Both the position numbers and the translations under genes were made by a program. Under the pieces are notes generated by a model, which had not been told where the DNA came from, ran no database searches, and saw nothing but the letters and a program-made list of their open reading frames with translations. Below, piece after piece: positions 8,404 to 17,752 of a stretch of 64,000 nt of DNA. Origin of the DNA: an uncultured Paracoccaceae bacterium (GTDB taxonomy: Bacteria > Pseudomonadota > Alphaproteobacteria > Rhodobacterales > Rhodobacteraceae); the NCBI GenBank assembly GCA_947495795.1, contig CANMAI010000001.1, forward strand, positions 558,001-622,000. Direction: 5' to 3'. How positions within the stretch are numbered: the stretch's first letter is position 1; the number at the start of each line of letters is the position of its first letter.

Positions 8404-9671
8404 GGCGTCGTCAGCGCGTTCTCTGCGGAGGGCGGATCCAGCGTCAGCCCTGCTGCGGCCAGCCGGTTGAAGGTTCTCATCTCGCATTGGCGCATCTCCT
8501 GCTCACTGGGCGTTACGCTGTCGCCATCTGCGGGCGCGTTCATGATGATCTGGAAGCGTTCGGGCGTGCGTGCGGGCTGCCTCCGATCATCCCGATCTTG
8601 TGCGCACACGTAAATCGTGGGGTCTGCGGGCATCCGGCGCATCTCAAAGAGATCCCTGAACTCCGCTGCATAATCGCCGCCAAAGAAAACCGTGTGATGC
8701 GCCAGATCAAAACCTTTCGGAGCGCCGGAAAACGTCCAGACATAAGCCGAAAGAGAGCGTTCGTGCCGCCTGACCTGCCGCGCTGCCGCCCGCACATCCG
8801 CGCCCATCAGCCCGGAGGCCAGCGCGCTGGGATTGCCGTTGAAGACCACTTGGTTGGCCTGCAACACCTCGCCGGAACTGAGGCGCACACCGGCCACCCT
8901 GCCAGCCTCCACCACAATCTCCTCCGCCGGGGTGGCGTAGCGCAGCTCCACCCCGCGCGTTTCCGCAAGGCTTTCGATTTTGGCCGCCAAAGCAGCCATT
9001 CCACCCGTCACCAGAGAAACACCCCGCGCTTCCGCCTGCCAGATCAGGCTCAGAAGAGCTGGGCTGAGGAACGGTGAGCCGCCCACATAGGTCGCATAGC
9101 GCCCGAAAAGCTGGCAAAGGCGCGGGTCGCGGAACTGGCGGCCAAGATCGCGCCACATGGTGGAAAGCGGGCGGGCAGCGGCCAGAAGCCGGGGCAGAAC
9201 GGGCGCGAGCGCCAGGGTTACGCGCAACGGGTTTGGGTTCGGGTTGCGCATCATCGGCGCATCCAGCTGATCGAACAGAAAGGCCGTGCGCTTCCGAAAG
9301 GCCCGGAAGGCCGCAGCATCTTCCGGCCCTGCAAATTCTCGAATGGCAGCTTCGGAGGCCGCAGGATCCGCGAAGAGATCGAGAGAGGTGCCATCGGGCC
9401 AGTTGTGCCGCGCGAGAAGTGTTGCGGGGTGCAGATCCAGATGATCGTCGAGCGCCTCACCGAGTGTCTCGAACAGCTCCTCGAAAACCCAGCGCATGGT
9501 AAAAACGGTCGGCCCTGCATCCACCGGCCCTGCCGCCGTTCCCACAGTTCGCATCTTGCCACCCGGCCCCGAGGCTTTCTCCAAAAGCGTCACGGCGTGC
9601 CCGTGATGTGCCAGTTCCAGCGCCGCAACCAGCCCGCCTATCCCGGCCCCCACCACAATGGTGCGTTCCAT
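8097..9671 (-). CDS. crtD: methoxyneurosporene dehydrogenase (1-hydroxycarotenoid 3,4-desaturase)
   Basis: A phytoene-desaturase-family flavoprotein of 524 residues. It begins with the FAD motif TIVVGAGIGGLVAALELAHHG and ends with the family C-terminal block YLAGGAGHPGPGVPMAALSGRHAAAAIL. CrtD introduces the 3,4 double bond in the spheroidene pathway. After the conserved block about 28 low-complexity Ser/Arg/Thr-rich residues follow, which are simply the other frame of crtC. The start at 9671 is set by the Rossmann fold; an upstream in-frame ATG at 9737 would put the operator palindrome inside the coding region. The gene is divergent from crtE and its promoter region carries two PpsR/CrtJ-type palindromes. 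Confidence 0.94.
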   Translation of the reverse strand: MERTIVVGAGIGGLVAALELAHHGHAVTLLEKASGPGGKMRTVGTAAGPVDAGPTVFTMRWVFEELFETLGEALDDHLDLHPATLLARHNWPDGTSLDLFADPAASEAAIREFAGPEDAAAFRAFRKRTAFLFDQLDAPMMRNPNPNPLRVTLALAPVLPRLLAAARPLSTMWRDLGRQFRDPRLCQLFGRYATYVGGSPFLSPALLSLIWQAEARGVSLVTGGMAALAAKIESLAETRGVELRYATPAEEIVVEAGRVAGVRLSSGEVLQANQVVFNGNPSALASGLMGADVRAAARQVRRHERSLSAYVWTFSGAPKGFDLAHHTVFFGGDYAAEFRDLFEMRRMPADPTIYVCAQDRDDRRQPARTPERFQIIMNAPADGDSVTPSEQEMRQCEMRTFNRLAAAGLTLDPPSAENALTTPWDFDQLFPGMGGAIYGAHPHSLMASFKRPQARTKIAGLYLAGGAGHPGPGVPMAALSGRHAAAAILQDRASTSPSMRMDTRGGTSTGLAMTARAASRSSAS

Positions 9672-9716
9672 TTGCGTTCTCAAGACAGGCTCCGTGATTG
9701 ACAGGTTGCGTAGATA

Positions 9717-9734
9717 TGTCCACACTAGTTGACA
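9717..9734. promoter_or_regulatory. PpsR/CrtJ-type operator 1 in the crtD-crtE intergenic region
   Basis: TGTCCACACTAGTTGACA is an exact TGT-N12-ACA palindrome, the binding pattern of the photosynthesis repressor PpsR/CrtJ. It lies 46 nt upstream of crtD and 53 nt upstream of crtE. A TTGACA hexamer at 9729-9734 overlaps its right half and could serve as a -35 element for crtE, which would let the bound repressor block RNA polymerase. Confidence 0.8.
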
Positions 9735-9741
9735 CATATAC

Positions 9742-9759
9742 TGTCACATTGAATGGACA
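9742..9759. promoter_or_regulatory. PpsR/CrtJ-type operator 2 in the crtD-crtE intergenic region
   Basis: TGTCACATTGAATGGACA is a second exact TGT-N12-ACA palindrome, 7 bp after the first. PpsR/CrtJ is known to bind two neighbouring palindromes cooperatively as a tetramer; the spacing here fits that arrangement for the divergent crtD and crtE promoters. Confidence 0.8.
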
Positions 9760-9786
9760 GCTGTAAACACTTCAGGGGGCCGCAAG

Positions 9787-10650
9787 ATGCAGGACCGGAT
9801 TGAAACCGCACTCAAGGCAGCCCTTTCCGCGCCCGTTGCGCAACCTGCACCACCACAGCTTGCGGCTGCCCTTTCACATGCTGTCTTTTCCGGCGGGGCG
9901 CGTGTCCGGCCGCAACTGGCCCTCGCGGTCGCTGCGGCGTGTGGCGAAGATCAGCCCGGCTTGGCCGATGCCGCCGCGATTTCCATTGAGATCATCCACT
10001 GCGCCAGCCTTGTGCACGACGATATGCCCTGCTTCGATGATGCGGATCTTCGGCGCGGCAAACCCACTGTTCACAAGGCCTTTTCAGAGCCGCTGGCGCT
10101 TCTTGCGGGCGATGCGCTGATCGTGCTGGCCTTTGATGTTCTGGCCTCTGCCAGCATGGCCACACCCACCCGCACGGCCCCCCTTGTCTCCCGCCTTGCG
10201 CGGGCCACCGGCATGCCGGGCGGCATCTGCGCCGGGCAGGGCTGGGAAAGCGAGGCTTCTGTCGATCTTTCCCATTATCACCAGTCCAAAACCGGTGCGC
10301 TGTTCGTTGCTGCCACCACGATGGGTGCCATCTCTGCTGGTGCAGATGCGGAGCCGTGGGTGGAGCTTGGTGCGCGAATCGGCGAGGCTTTTCAGGTTGC
10401 CGATGATCTGCGCGATGCGCTTCTCACCGAGGCGGAGCTTGGCAAGCCTGCCGGGCAGGACGCTGTGCATGATCGCCCGAGTGCAGTGCTGGAACTGGGT
10501 GTGGAAGGTGCCGTGCGCAAGCTTCACAACATTCTTGGCGGGGCGATTGCATCCATTCCCCACTGCCCGGGGGAGGAGCTTCTCTGCAAGATAGTCTCCG
10601 CACAGGCCCGGCGCCTGACGCCAACGGGCTTTGAACATCTGGCGGCCTGA
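9787..10650 (+). CDS. crtE: geranylgeranyl diphosphate synthase
   Basis: A 287-residue trans-prenyltransferase that condenses isopentenyl diphosphate with shorter allylic diphosphates to make GGPP, used here for carotenoids and for the bacteriochlorophyll tail. The first aspartate-rich motif DDMPCFDD is at residues 78-85 followed by LRRGKP; the second, DDLRD, is near residue 207. The start has AGGGGG about 7 nt upstream. crtF follows 3 nt after the stop. The same GGPP pool feeds BchG and BchP encoded further right, and IDI at 22960-23478 supplies its precursors. Confidence 0.95.
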   Translation: MQDRIETALKAALSAPVAQPAPPQLAAALSHAVFSGGARVRPQLALAVAAACGEDQPGLADAAAISIEIIHCASLVHDDMPCFDDADLRRGKPTVHKAFSEPLALLAGDALIVLAFDVLASASMATPTRTAPLVSRLARATGMPGGICAGQGWESEASVDLSHYHQSKTGALFVAATTMGAISAGADAEPWVELGARIGEAFQVADDLRDALLTEAELGKPAGQDAVHDRPSAVLELGVEGAVRKLHNILGGAIASIPHCPGEELLCKIVSAQARRLTPTGFEHLAA

Positions 10651-10653
10651 GCC

Positions 10654-11817
10654 ATGGCGGCAAGCGCAGGGCCAGATGTATCGCCCGGCCTGCTTTCCCG
10701 GCTGAAAGCCGGCTTTTCCCGCTGGCGCGATTCTCGCATCGCAGACCCGAAATTTCAGGCCTGGGCCACGCGTTTCCCGCTCACTCGGCCCATCGCCAAC
10801 CGGCAGGGCGCGCAACTCTACGATCTCGTTGCGGGCTTTGTTTACAGCCAGATTCTCTTTTCTGCCGTCGAAATCGACCTGTTCACCAGGCTGAGGAACG
10901 GCCCCCGCAGTCTCCCCGATCTCGCACAGCAAACCGGCTGGCCCGAGGAGGCCCTGCGCCGCCTCCTACAAGGGGCCGCCGCCCTCGATCTCCTCTCTCG
11001 CAACCGCGACGAGACTTACGCGCTCGGCCCTCTCGGTGCCGCCCTTCTCGGCGCGCCCGGCGTGGTGGAGATGATCCGCCACCATCATCTTCTCTACGCT
11101 GATCTCGCCGATCCTTCAGCGCTTCTGAAGGGCGAGGTGGAGAGCACCAATCTTTCCCGCTACTGGGCCTATGTGCATGGCGCGGAAACCCACGGCATGG
11201 AGGCGGCAACCGCCGCACCCTACTCGAAGCTGATGGCCGCAAGCCAAACGATGGTTGCCGCCGAAACGCTGGCCTGCCACCCGATGAAGGGCATCCGCCA
11301 TCTCCTCGATATCGGCGGCGGCGAAGGCGCGTTTCTCTCCGCGGCGCTCAACGCAACACCCGGGCTCAGCGGCACGGTTTTCGATCTTCCCGCCGTCGCT
11401 GATCGCGCCAGAACAGCGTTTGAGGCCAAGGGCCTTGCGGCCCGTGCCAAGGCCGTCGGCGGCAGCTTTCTTTCCGATGATATCCCGCAGGGCGCGGATG
11501 CAATCAGCCTCATACGCGTGCTCTACGATCACGGCGATGAAACCGTCCACGCGCTCCTCGCCAAAGTCTTCCACGCACTGCCGGCGGGTGGTCACCTCAT
11601 CATATCCGAACCAATGTCCGGCGGTGCCAAACCGACGCGTGAGGGCGATGCGTATTTCGGCCTCTACACAGCAGCAATGACAAGCGGCAAGCCCCGATCC
11701 GCAGAAACCCATAGCCACAACCTTGCAACCGCCGGTTTTATCAACATTCAGACGCTCAAGCCGCGTCAGCGGTTCATCACACGCGTGATCCGGGCTGAGA
11801 AGCCAAAACGGGCGTGA
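10654..11817 (+). CDS. crtF: demethylspheroidene O-methyltransferase
   Basis: A 387-residue SAM-dependent methyltransferase of the plant-type O-methyltransferase-2 family that methylates the C1-hydroxyl of hydroxycarotenoids, the last steps to spheroidene. An N-terminal helical dimerisation region (LYDLVAGFVYSQILF) precedes the SAM-binding LLDIGGGEGAFLSAAL near residue 215 and the SLIRVLYDHGDE and LIISEPMSGG motifs. It begins 3 nt behind crtE and is certainly co-transcribed. It ends 127 nt before the bchC start, a gap that carries two repressor palindromes. Confidence 0.94.
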   Translation: MAASAGPDVSPGLLSRLKAGFSRWRDSRIADPKFQAWATRFPLTRPIANRQGAQLYDLVAGFVYSQILFSAVEIDLFTRLRNGPRSLPDLAQQTGWPEEALRRLLQGAAALDLLSRNRDETYALGPLGAALLGAPGVVEMIRHHHLLYADLADPSALLKGEVESTNLSRYWAYVHGAETHGMEAATAAPYSKLMAASQTMVAAETLACHPMKGIRHLLDIGGGEGAFLSAALNATPGLSGTVFDLPAVADRARTAFEAKGLAARAKAVGGSFLSDDIPQGADAISLIRVLYDHGDETVHALLAKVFHALPAGGHLIISEPMSGGAKPTREGDAYFGLYTAAMTSGKPRSAETHSHNLATAGFINIQTLKPRQRFITRVIRAEKPKRA

Positions 11818-11825
11818 GTAAAACA

Positions 11826-11843
11826 TGTAATGTTTGTTTGACA
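11826..11843. promoter_or_regulatory. PpsR/CrtJ-type operator 1 upstream of bchC
   Basis: TGTAATGTTTGTTTGACA is an exact TGT-N12-ACA palindrome 101 nt before the bchC ATG. Its TTGACA end (11838-11843) could act as a -35 hexamer. In Rhodobacter the bchC promoter is the classic CrtJ/PpsR target with two such sites. Confidence 0.8.
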
Positions 11844-11851
11844 ACTTTTAA

Positions 11852-11869
11852 TGTCAGCTTTACCTTACA
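11852..11869. promoter_or_regulatory. PpsR/CrtJ-type operator 2 upstream of bchC
   Basis: TGTCAGCTTTACCTTACA is a second exact TGT-N12-ACA palindrome, exactly 8 bp after the first, the same spacing described for the Rhodobacter bchC promoter. Cooperative aerobic repression of bchCXYZ-puf is the likely outcome. Confidence 0.82.
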
Positions 11870-11944
11870 CTTAATGACCTGCGGAAACGTGAGTCTGTGC
11901 CAACAGCCAACGTAAGGCTGCAACGCAAGAAGAGGGGGGATGTC

Positions 11945-12883
11945 ATGCACACCGAAGCCGTTGTACTCACGGCCCCTCAGCACCTTGCCCTTCAGGATGT
12001 TGCCCTCAAATCTCCGGGTGTCGATGATATCGTCGTGAAGGTTCGCCACTCCGGTATTTCCACAGGCACAGAGAAGCTGCTGTTCACCGGTCGCATGCCC
12101 ACCTTCCCCGGAATGGGCTACCCTCTGGTGCCCGGTTACGAATCCGTCGGTGAGGTGGTGGAGGCGGGTGCGCTTTCAGGCCACAAACCCGGCGATCTTG
12201 TATTCGTGCCCGGCGCCGATTGCTACGAAGATGTGCGCGGCTTGTTTGGTGGCGCTGCCCGGCATCTCGTGACACCCGCAAGTCGCACAGCGCGGCTTGA
12301 TCCCGCACTTGGGCAAAACGGTATTCTTATGGCGCTGGCCGCCACGGCCCGCCACGCCGTTGCCGGGCTGGAGACGAACCTGCCCGACCTTATCGTTGGC
12401 CACGGCGTGATGGGCCGCCTGCTTGCGCGGATCACCATGGCCGCCGGCAAAACGCCGACAGTGTGGGAGCTGGATCCAGCCCGCCGCAGCGGCAGTTTCG
12501 AATACCCCGTGCTTCACCCCGATGAGGACAGCACGCAGTGTTACGAGACGATCTACGATGTCTCGGGCGATGTCTCGGCTCTCAACTCATTCATCATGCG
12601 CCTTACCAAGGGCGGCGAGATTGTTCTTGCCGGGTTCTACGCCGAGCCTGTGCAGTTCGCATTCCCGCCCGCCTTCATGAAAGAGGCCCGTTTTCGCGTC
12701 TCGGCAGAGTGGGCCCCGCAGGACATGCTGGCCACCAAACTTCTGGTCGATGAGGGAATGCTCGATCTCAACGGCCTCATCTCCCACACCGCTCCGGCCT
12801 CCGATGCGCCTGATGCATATCGCACCGCATTCGAAGATCCCACCTGCCTCAAAATGTGTCTCAACTGGGAAGGCTCCGCATGA
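11945..12883 (+). CDS. bchC: bacteriochlorophyllide a dehydrogenase (hydroxyethyl to acetyl)
   Basis: A 312-residue medium-chain dehydrogenase-like protein that oxidises the 3-hydroxyethyl group of the bacteriochlorophyllide to an acetyl group, late in bacteriochlorophyll a synthesis. The N-terminus reads MHTEAVVLTAPQHLALQDV and conserved GISTGTEKLLFTG and VPGYESVGEV segments follow. The ATG at 11945 is preceded by the strong ribosome site GAGGGGGGA; an in-frame GTG at 11897 has none. The stop codon overlaps the bchX ATG as ATGA, so the two are translationally coupled. Confidence 0.95.
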   Translation: MHTEAVVLTAPQHLALQDVALKSPGVDDIVVKVRHSGISTGTEKLLFTGRMPTFPGMGYPLVPGYESVGEVVEAGALSGHKPGDLVFVPGADCYEDVRGLFGGAARHLVTPASRTARLDPALGQNGILMALAATARHAVAGLETNLPDLIVGHGVMGRLLARITMAAGKTPTVWELDPARRSGSFEYPVLHPDEDSTQCYETIYDVSGDVSALNSFIMRLTKGGEIVLAGFYAEPVQFAFPPAFMKEARFRVSAEWAPQDMLATKLLVDEGMLDLNGLISHTAPASDAPDAYRTAFEDPTCLKMCLNWEGSA

Positions 12884-13905
12884 CAGCCCTCGACGACCGC
12901 GTTCCGGATCTGACTGGAGACAGCATTTCCTCCAACGACAGCCGCCTTCGCGCAGAGGCCAATGCGCCGCTGGGCGAAGTGCCCATCCGCGAGGCCACCA
13001 AGAAAACGCAGATCATTGCGATCTACGGCAAGGGCGGCATCGGCAAATCCTTCACGCTCGCCAACCTCTCCCACATGATGGCGGAGATGGGCAAGCGCGT
13101 CCTCCTCATCGGCTGTGATCCGAAATCGGATACAACCTCCCTTCTCTTCGGCGGGAAAGCATGCCCCACGATCATTGAGACCTCTACCAGGAAGTCCCTC
13201 GCCGGAGAGCCTGTTAAGATCGGTGATGTGTGCTTCAAGCGCGGCGGTGTTTACGCGATGGAGCTTGGCGGGCCGGAAGTGGGCCGAGGCTGCGGCGGGC
13301 GCGGCATCATCCACGGGTTCGAGCTGTTGGAGAAGCTGGGCTTTCATGATTGGGATTTCGATTACGTCCTTCTCGATTTTCTCGGCGATGTGGTGTGTGG
13401 CGGCTTCGGCCTGCCGATTGCCCGCGATATGGCGCAAAAGGTCATCGTCGTCGCCTCCAACGATCTGCAATCCCTCTACGTGGCCAATAATGTCTGCTCG
13501 GCGGTTCAGTATTTCCGCAACATGGGCGGCAATGTCGGCGTCGCGGGTATGGTGATCAACAAGGATGATGGCACGGGCGAGGCGCAGGCTTTCGCGGGCA
13601 AAGTCGATATCCCGGTTCTTGCCTCCATCCCTGCGGATGATGATCTTCGCCGCAAATCCGCAGCCTACCAGATCGTTGGCACGAACCAGACGCAATGGGG
13701 CGCGCTTTTCACAGAGCTTGCGGGCAACGTGGCCGATGCCCCGCCAACGCATCCCACACCGCTCGATCAGGATGGCCTGCTTGCGCTGTTCGATAGCGCT
13801 ACCACCGGTGCCGATTTCGTGCTGGTGCCCGCAACGGATGAAGATATGCGCGGCAAAAACGCACAACCCAAGGAAAGCCTGGAGGTCATTTATGATGATG
13901 TCTGA
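12880..13905 (+). CDS. bchX: chlorophyllide a reductase, iron protein subunit X
   Basis: A 341-residue nitrogenase-iron-protein homologue that passes electrons to BchY-BchZ for reduction of ring B of chlorophyllide a. The P-loop YGKGGIGKSFT is near residues 52-62, the switch cysteine lies in GRGCGGRGI and the second cluster cysteine in DVVCGGFGLP, which together bind the intersubunit [4Fe-4S] cluster. An N-terminal extension of about 45 residues and a C-terminal tail are typical of BchX rather than BchL. The start is set by the 4-nt overlap with bchC. A 93-nt gap with a triple 11-bp repeat separates it from bchY. Confidence 0.96.
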   Translation: MTALDDRVPDLTGDSISSNDSRLRAEANAPLGEVPIREATKKTQIIAIYGKGGIGKSFTLANLSHMMAEMGKRVLLIGCDPKSDTTSLLFGGKACPTIIETSTRKSLAGEPVKIGDVCFKRGGVYAMELGGPEVGRGCGGRGIIHGFELLEKLGFHDWDFDYVLLDFLGDVVCGGFGLPIARDMAQKVIVVASNDLQSLYVANNVCSAVQYFRNMGGNVGVAGMVINKDDGTGEAQAFAGKVDIPVLASIPADDDLRRKSAAYQIVGTNQTQWGALFTELAGNVADAPPTHPTPLDQDGLLALFDSATTGADFVLVPATDEDMRGKNAQPKESLEVIYDDV

Positions 13906-13933
13906 GCTGAGTACCCGACCAAACAACTCGCAT

Positions 13934-13966
13934 TACCAAACCCGTACCAAAACCATACCAAACCCA
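13934..13966. repeat. three phased 11-bp direct repeats between bchX and bchY
   Basis: Three head-to-tail units TACCAAACCCG, TACCAAAACCA and TACCAAACCCA fill 33 bp with an 11-bp period, close to one helical turn. A 24-bp stretch of this block (13934-13957) recurs exactly, in inverse orientation, at 44462-44485 behind rsmD. It sits in the only sizeable gap inside the bchCXYZ-puf operon, 33 nt before the bchY ATG. Its role is unknown. Confidence 0.75.
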
Positions 13967-13998
13967 GCTTTCGGGCTCCGGGCGGGCAAAAGGCAGAG

Positions 13999-15564
13999 AT
14001 GAGCGAAGAGATAGCATATGACGCCAGCGCGGACGTGCCGTTAATCACCGGTACAGATCGTCCCGAAGAGCCAAGCCCGCCTCCCGAGGGAGGCGCGGGC
14101 TGCCACGCTGGTGCCACCGAGATGCGCAAGGCCGCCGAGATGGCAGGCAATTCCGAACTTCTGGAAGCCTTCGCAAAGGACTACCCCGTTGGCCCGCACG
14201 ACAAGCCGCAAAGCATGTGTCCTGCATTTGGGTCGCTCAGGGTAGGGCTGAGGATGCGGCGGGTGGCGACTCTTCTCTCTGGTTCCGCTTGCTGCGTCTT
14301 CGGCCTAACGTTCGTCAGTCACTTCTATGGAGCGAGACGTAGCGTGGGTTACGTCCCTTTCAACTCTGAATCGCTCGTTACCGGCAAATTGTTCGAAGAT
14401 ATCCGCGATGCGGTGCATGATATGGCCGATCCCGAGAGGTATGACGCCATCGTTGTCACCAACCTTTGTGTGCCCACGGCGAGCGGTGTGCCGTTGCGAC
14501 TTTTGCCGAAAGAAATCAATGGTGTGCGGATCGTTGGCATAGATGTTCCCGGCTTCGGTATCCCCACCCACGCAGAGGCGAAAGACGTGCTTGCCGGTGC
14601 GATGCTGGCCTATGCCCGCGCAGAGGCGGCTGCAGGCCCAGTGCCCCGTCCGAAAGGCGCTGTAATGGATCGCCCTACCGTGGCCCTTCTCGGTGAGATG
14701 TTCCCGGCTGATCCGATGAGCATTGGCCAGATGTTATCCCCCCTCGGTCTGGCTACCGGCCCCACGGTGCCCTGCAGGGAGTGGCGCGAGCTTTACGCCG
14801 CCCTCGATTGCAGCGCCGTGGCGGCCATCCACCCTTTCTACACGGCAGCCGTTCGCGAGTTCGAGGCGGCGGGCCGCCCGATCCTCGGCTCCGCGCCTGT
14901 GGGTGTTGAAGGAACCGAATCGTGGCTCAAGTCCATCGGAAATCTCTTTGGGATAGCGGCGGAAAAGGTCAATGAGACCCTCAACACCCTCCTGCCCCAG
15001 ATCCGCGCCGCGCTGGAAGCCGCGCCAATTAACGGAAAAATCACCCTATCAGGGTATGAGGGGTCGGAGTTGCTCGTCGCCCGGCTTCTGATCGAAAGCG
15101 GCGCAGAAATTCCTTACGTGGGAACGGCTTGCGCGAAAAGCCCCTGGTCCGCTGAAGATGCTGCCTGGCTCGAATCGCGCGGCGTGAAGGTGAAATTCCG
15201 CGCGAGCCTTGAAGATGATACGGCGGCGATGGAAGCCATCCGCCCCGATCTCGCCATCGGCACCACACCGGTCGTGCAGAAAGCCAAAGAGTTGGCGATC
15301 CCGTCACTCTATTTCACCAACCTCATATCGGCCCGCCCCCTGATGGGTGCCGCAGGCGCAGGCTCCCTTGCGCAGGTTGTAAATGCTGCGATGGCCAACG
15401 CCAACCGTATGAAATCCATGAAGAATTTCTTCGAGGGTGTCGGCACGGGCGATACGGCGGGCATTTGGGAAGGCCAGCCGGAATTGCACCCTGAGTTCCG
15501 CGCGCGCCACCAGAAAAAGCTGGAAAAACAAGCGCGTAGCGCCAAAGCGGCGGAGATGATCTGA
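13999..15564 (+). CDS. bchY: chlorophyllide a reductase subunit Y
   Basis: A 521-residue homologue of NifD/BchN and part of the catalytic BchY-BchZ heterotetramer of chlorophyllide a oxidoreductase. After an acidic N-terminal extension (about 80 residues), cluster-ligand cysteines lie in [17 protein letters not shown] and [10 protein letters not shown]. The C-terminal half carries the second nitrogenase-like Rossmann domain. The length is normal for BchY. The start ATG has AGGCAGAG close upstream. Its stop overlaps the bchZ start by one base (TGATG), giving translational coupling of the two catalytic subunits. Confidence 0.96.
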   Translation: MSEEIAYDASADVPLITGTDRPEEPSPPPEGGAGCHAGATEMRKAAEMAGNSELLEAFAKDYPVGPHDKPQSMCPAFGSLRVGLRMRRVATLLSGSACCVFGLTFVSHFYGARRSVGYVPFNSESLVTGKLFEDIRDAVHDMADPERYDAIVVTNLCVPTASGVPLRLLPKEINGVRIVGIDVPGFGIPTHAEAKDVLAGAMLAYARAEAAAGPVPRPKGAVMDRPTVALLGEMFPADPMSIGQMLSPLGLATGPTVPCREWRELYAALDCSAVAAIHPFYTAAVREFEAAGRPILGSAPVGVEGTESWLKSIGNLFGIAAEKVNETLNTLLPQIRAALEAAPINGKITLSGYEGSELLVARLLIESGAEIPYVGTACAKSPWSAEDAAWLESRGVKVKFRASLEDDTAAMEAIRPDLAIGTTPVVQKAKELAIPSLYFTNLISARPLMGAAGAGSLAQVVNAAMANANRMKSMKNFFEGVGTGDTAGIWEGQPELHPEFRARHQKKLEKQARSAKAAEMI

Positions 15565-17036
15565 TGCTGGTGCAGGATCATGACAGAGCCGGCGGATACT
15601 GGGGCGCGGTCTATACGTTCTGCGCACTCAAAGGTTTGCAAGTTGTGATTGATGGCCCTGTCGGCTGCGAAAATCTGCCAGTCACCTCCGTTCTGCACTA
15701 CACCGATGCGCTGCCACCCCATGAATTGCCCATTGTTGTCACAGGCTTGGGCGAAGAGGAGCTGGGCCGCGAAGGCACCGAAGGGGCCATGAAACGAGCC
15801 TGGAAAACGCTTGACCCAGCCCTTCCTGCAGTGGTTGTTACCGGCTCCATTGCAGAGATGATCGGCGGAGGTGTTACCCCGCAAGGCACGAATATCCAAC
15901 GCTTTTTGCCCCGCACGATCGATGAAGACCAATGGGAATGCGCAGACCGCGCGATGACATGGGCCTTCACCGAATTCGGAATGACAAAGGGCCGGATGCC
16001 TCGCGCGATCAAGCGGCCCGAAGGCGCGAAACCCCGCGTCAATATCCTCGGCCCCATGTACGGCACTTTCAACATGCCCTCCGATCTCGCCGAGATCCGC
16101 CGCCTGGTCGAAGGCATCGGTGCGGAAGTAAATATGGTGATGCCGCTCGGCTCCCATATCGCCGATATGCCCAAGCTGATTGATGCGGATGTGAACGTCG
16201 TGATGTACCGCGAATTTGGTCGTGGCCTCGCCGAAGTGCTTGAAAAGCCTTATCTTCAGGCCCCCATCGGCGTCGCTTCCACCACATCATTCCTCGAAAA
16301 ACTCGGGGAACTTCTGGGCCTCGATCCCCAGCCCTTCATTGAGGCCGAGAAGCATTCCACGATCAAACCGGTCTGGGATCTCTGGCGCTCTGTTACGCAG
16401 GATTTCTTTGCTACCGCCAGCTTCTCCATCACTGCGAACGAGACATACGCGCGCGGCATCCGCAATTATCTCGAAACCGATCTCGGCCTCCCCTGCGCCT
16501 TCGCCGTCGCCCGCCAGCCCGGAAAAAAGACGGACAATGAAGAGGTTAGACGCCTGATGCATGAGAAGCGGCCCCTCGTTGTCATGGGGTCGATCAACGA
16601 GAAGATGTATATGGCCGAGATGGGTGCAGGCTTCGGCCCCAAGCCCGCCTTCATCCCCGCAAGTTTCCCCGGGGCTGCGATCCGCCGCGCCACCGGCACG
16701 CCTTTCATGGGCTACGCAGGCGCTACGTATCTCTTGCAGGAAGTCTGCAACAGCCTCTTTGACGCGCTCTTTCACATCCTGCCCCTCGGCACCGAAATGG
16801 ACGCTGCGGAAGCTACGCCCACCACGCTCCGCAAAGATCTGCCCTGGGATGCAGAAGCTCAACGTCTGCTGGATGAAATCGTGGCGCGGCACCCGATCCT
16901 CACCCGGATTTCGGCCGCCAAATCACTACGGGACGCGGCTGAAAAGGCCGCTCTCGATCAAGGTTCAGACCATGTGGGCATCGACACTGTCGCTGCCCTC
17001 GACCCCAACCAGACGCGCAACAGGAAGGAAAGCTGA
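15564..17036 (+). CDS. bchZ: chlorophyllide a reductase subunit Z
   Basis: A 490-residue NifK/BchB homologue that completes the chlorophyllide reductase. The N-terminus begins directly with the substrate domain ([19 protein letters not shown]), a cluster-region cysteine lies in [23 protein letters not shown], and [14 protein letters not shown] marks the central domain. The pufQ ATG follows immediately after the stop. In Rhodobacter the main puf promoter lies inside the end of bchZ; I could not pick it out here with confidence. Confidence 0.96.
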   Translation: MLVQDHDRAGGYWGAVYTFCALKGLQVVIDGPVGCENLPVTSVLHYTDALPPHELPIVVTGLGEEELGREGTEGAMKRAWKTLDPALPAVVVTGSIAEMIGGGVTPQGTNIQRFLPRTIDEDQWECADRAMTWAFTEFGMTKGRMPRAIKRPEGAKPRVNILGPMYGTFNMPSDLAEIRRLVEGIGAEVNMVMPLGSHIADMPKLIDADVNVVMYREFGRGLAEVLEKPYLQAPIGVASTTSFLEKLGELLGLDPQPFIEAEKHSTIKPVWDLWRSVTQDFFATASFSITANETYARGIRNYLETDLGLPCAFAVARQPGKKTDNEEVRRLMHEKRPLVVMGSINEKMYMAEMGAGFGPKPAFIPASFPGAAIRRATGTPFMGYAGATYLLQEVCNSLFDALFHILPLGTEMDAAEATPTTLRKDLPWDAEAQRLLDEIVARHPILTRISAAKSLRDAAEKAALDQGSDHVGIDTVAALDPNQTRNRKES

Positions 17037-17246
17037 ATGGCACATATCCCGTTCGATCAAGGCCCCGCACGCGGCAAGACCGTGAACTGGGAGTACTCGG
17101 TTTATTTCGCGCTCATCCTTGCGATCTCGCTGCCCACAGCGCTGATCCGCATGGTGCTGCCGCGCCGGGGGCAGAAGCGGCGGTTCTTCGTCACCGAAGC
17201 CTGGGCAATGGCCCGCGATGTGACGCCCAAGATTTTCTCCATCTGA
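17037..17246 (+). CDS. pufQ: PufQ, bacteriochlorophyll biosynthesis/assembly factor
   Basis: A 69-residue protein with one transmembrane helix (YSVYFALILAISLPTALIRM) and the characteristic C-terminus AWAMARDVTPKIFSI shared with Rhodobacter PufQ. It is needed for normal bacteriochlorophyll levels and is thought to carry or channel tetrapyrrole intermediates at the membrane. The ribosome site AGGAAGG lies inside the last codons of bchZ, with no intergenic gap. A 121-nt spacer with a stem-loop separates it from pufB. Confidence 0.9.
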   Translation: MAHIPFDQGPARGKTVNWEYSVYFALILAISLPTALIRMVLPRRGQKRRFFVTEAWAMARDVTPKIFSI

Positions 17247-17290
17247 GAGGGTGGAGAATTCGAGATCCTAAGGGGCAACCCGGATGGATA

Positions 17291-17315
17291 GCCTTGTTCC
17301 CGTAAGGGGCAAGGC
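17291..17315 (+). promoter_or_regulatory. stem-loop between pufQ and pufB
   Basis: GCCTTGTTCC (17291-17300) pairs with GGGGCAAGGC (17306-17315) over 10 bp including two G-U pairs, with a 5-nt loop. In Rhodobacter the pufQ-pufB junction is an RNA-processing region whose 5' hairpin protects the pufBA mRNA; this structure is at the same place. No T-tract follows, so it is not a terminator. Confidence 0.6.
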
Positions 17316-17367
17316 ACCTGGCCGCGAGGTTCCGCGGCATCGGTCTAACCATCCAGGAGGATAGTTA

Positions 17368-17517
17368 ATGGCTGAAAATACTGGCCTGTCTTTCACAGGC
17401 CTGACCGATGACCAGGCGCAGGAACTGCACAGTGTCTATATGAGCGGGCTGTATCTCTTTTCAGTTGTCGCGATTGTAGCGCACCTTGCAGTGTTCATCT
17501 GGCGTCCTTGGTTCTGA
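17368..17517 (+). CDS. pufB: light-harvesting 1 antenna beta subunit
   Basis: A 49-residue single-helix membrane protein: [20 protein letters not shown], then [20 protein letters not shown] and FIWRPWF. The bacteriochlorophyll-binding histidine is that in [12 protein letters not shown], and the EXHSxY motif before the helix is the second conserved His of LH1-beta. AGGAGG at 17355-17360 is a strong ribosome site, as expected for one of the most heavily made proteins of the cell. pufA starts 10 nt downstream. Confidence 0.96.
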   Translation: MAENTGLSFTGLTDDQAQELHSVYMSGLYLFSVVAIVAHLAVFIWRPWF

Positions 17518-17527
17518 GGAGCACAAC

Positions 17528-17704
17528 ATGGATATGAGCAAGTTCTACAAAATCTGGCTGGTATTCGACCCGCGCCGCGTCTTCGTGGCTCAGGGCGTGT
17601 TCCTGTTCTTGCTGGCGGCGATGATTCACCTCGTCCTGCTCAGCACGGGCGCTGATGGATACAACTGGTTTGAGATCGCTGCCGCCGAACGCGCTGCCGA
17701 ATAA
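17528..17704 (+). CDS. pufA: light-harvesting 1 antenna alpha subunit
   Basis: A 58-residue antenna protein starting [22 protein letters not shown], the LH1-alpha N-terminal signature, followed by one membrane helix with the bacteriochlorophyll ligand in [15 protein letters not shown] at 17534 is a possible alternative start. It forms the LH1 ring with PufB around the reaction centre. The 136-nt gap after it carries a GC-rich hairpin that probably sets the antenna:reaction-centre ratio. Confidence 0.96.
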   Translation: MDMSKFYKIWLVFDPRRVFVAQGVFLFLLAAMIHLVLLSTGADGYNWFEIAAAERAAE

Positions 17705-17752
17705 GGCGTGCTTCGGAGGCAATGTGATCACTCCGGTGACCAGCACAAAATC

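Noticed and set aside
13934-13966. Triple 11-bp repeat considered as a CRISPR array or plasmid-type replication iterons
   Set aside because: There are no spacers between units and no cas or rep genes nearby; the units are contiguous and only three.
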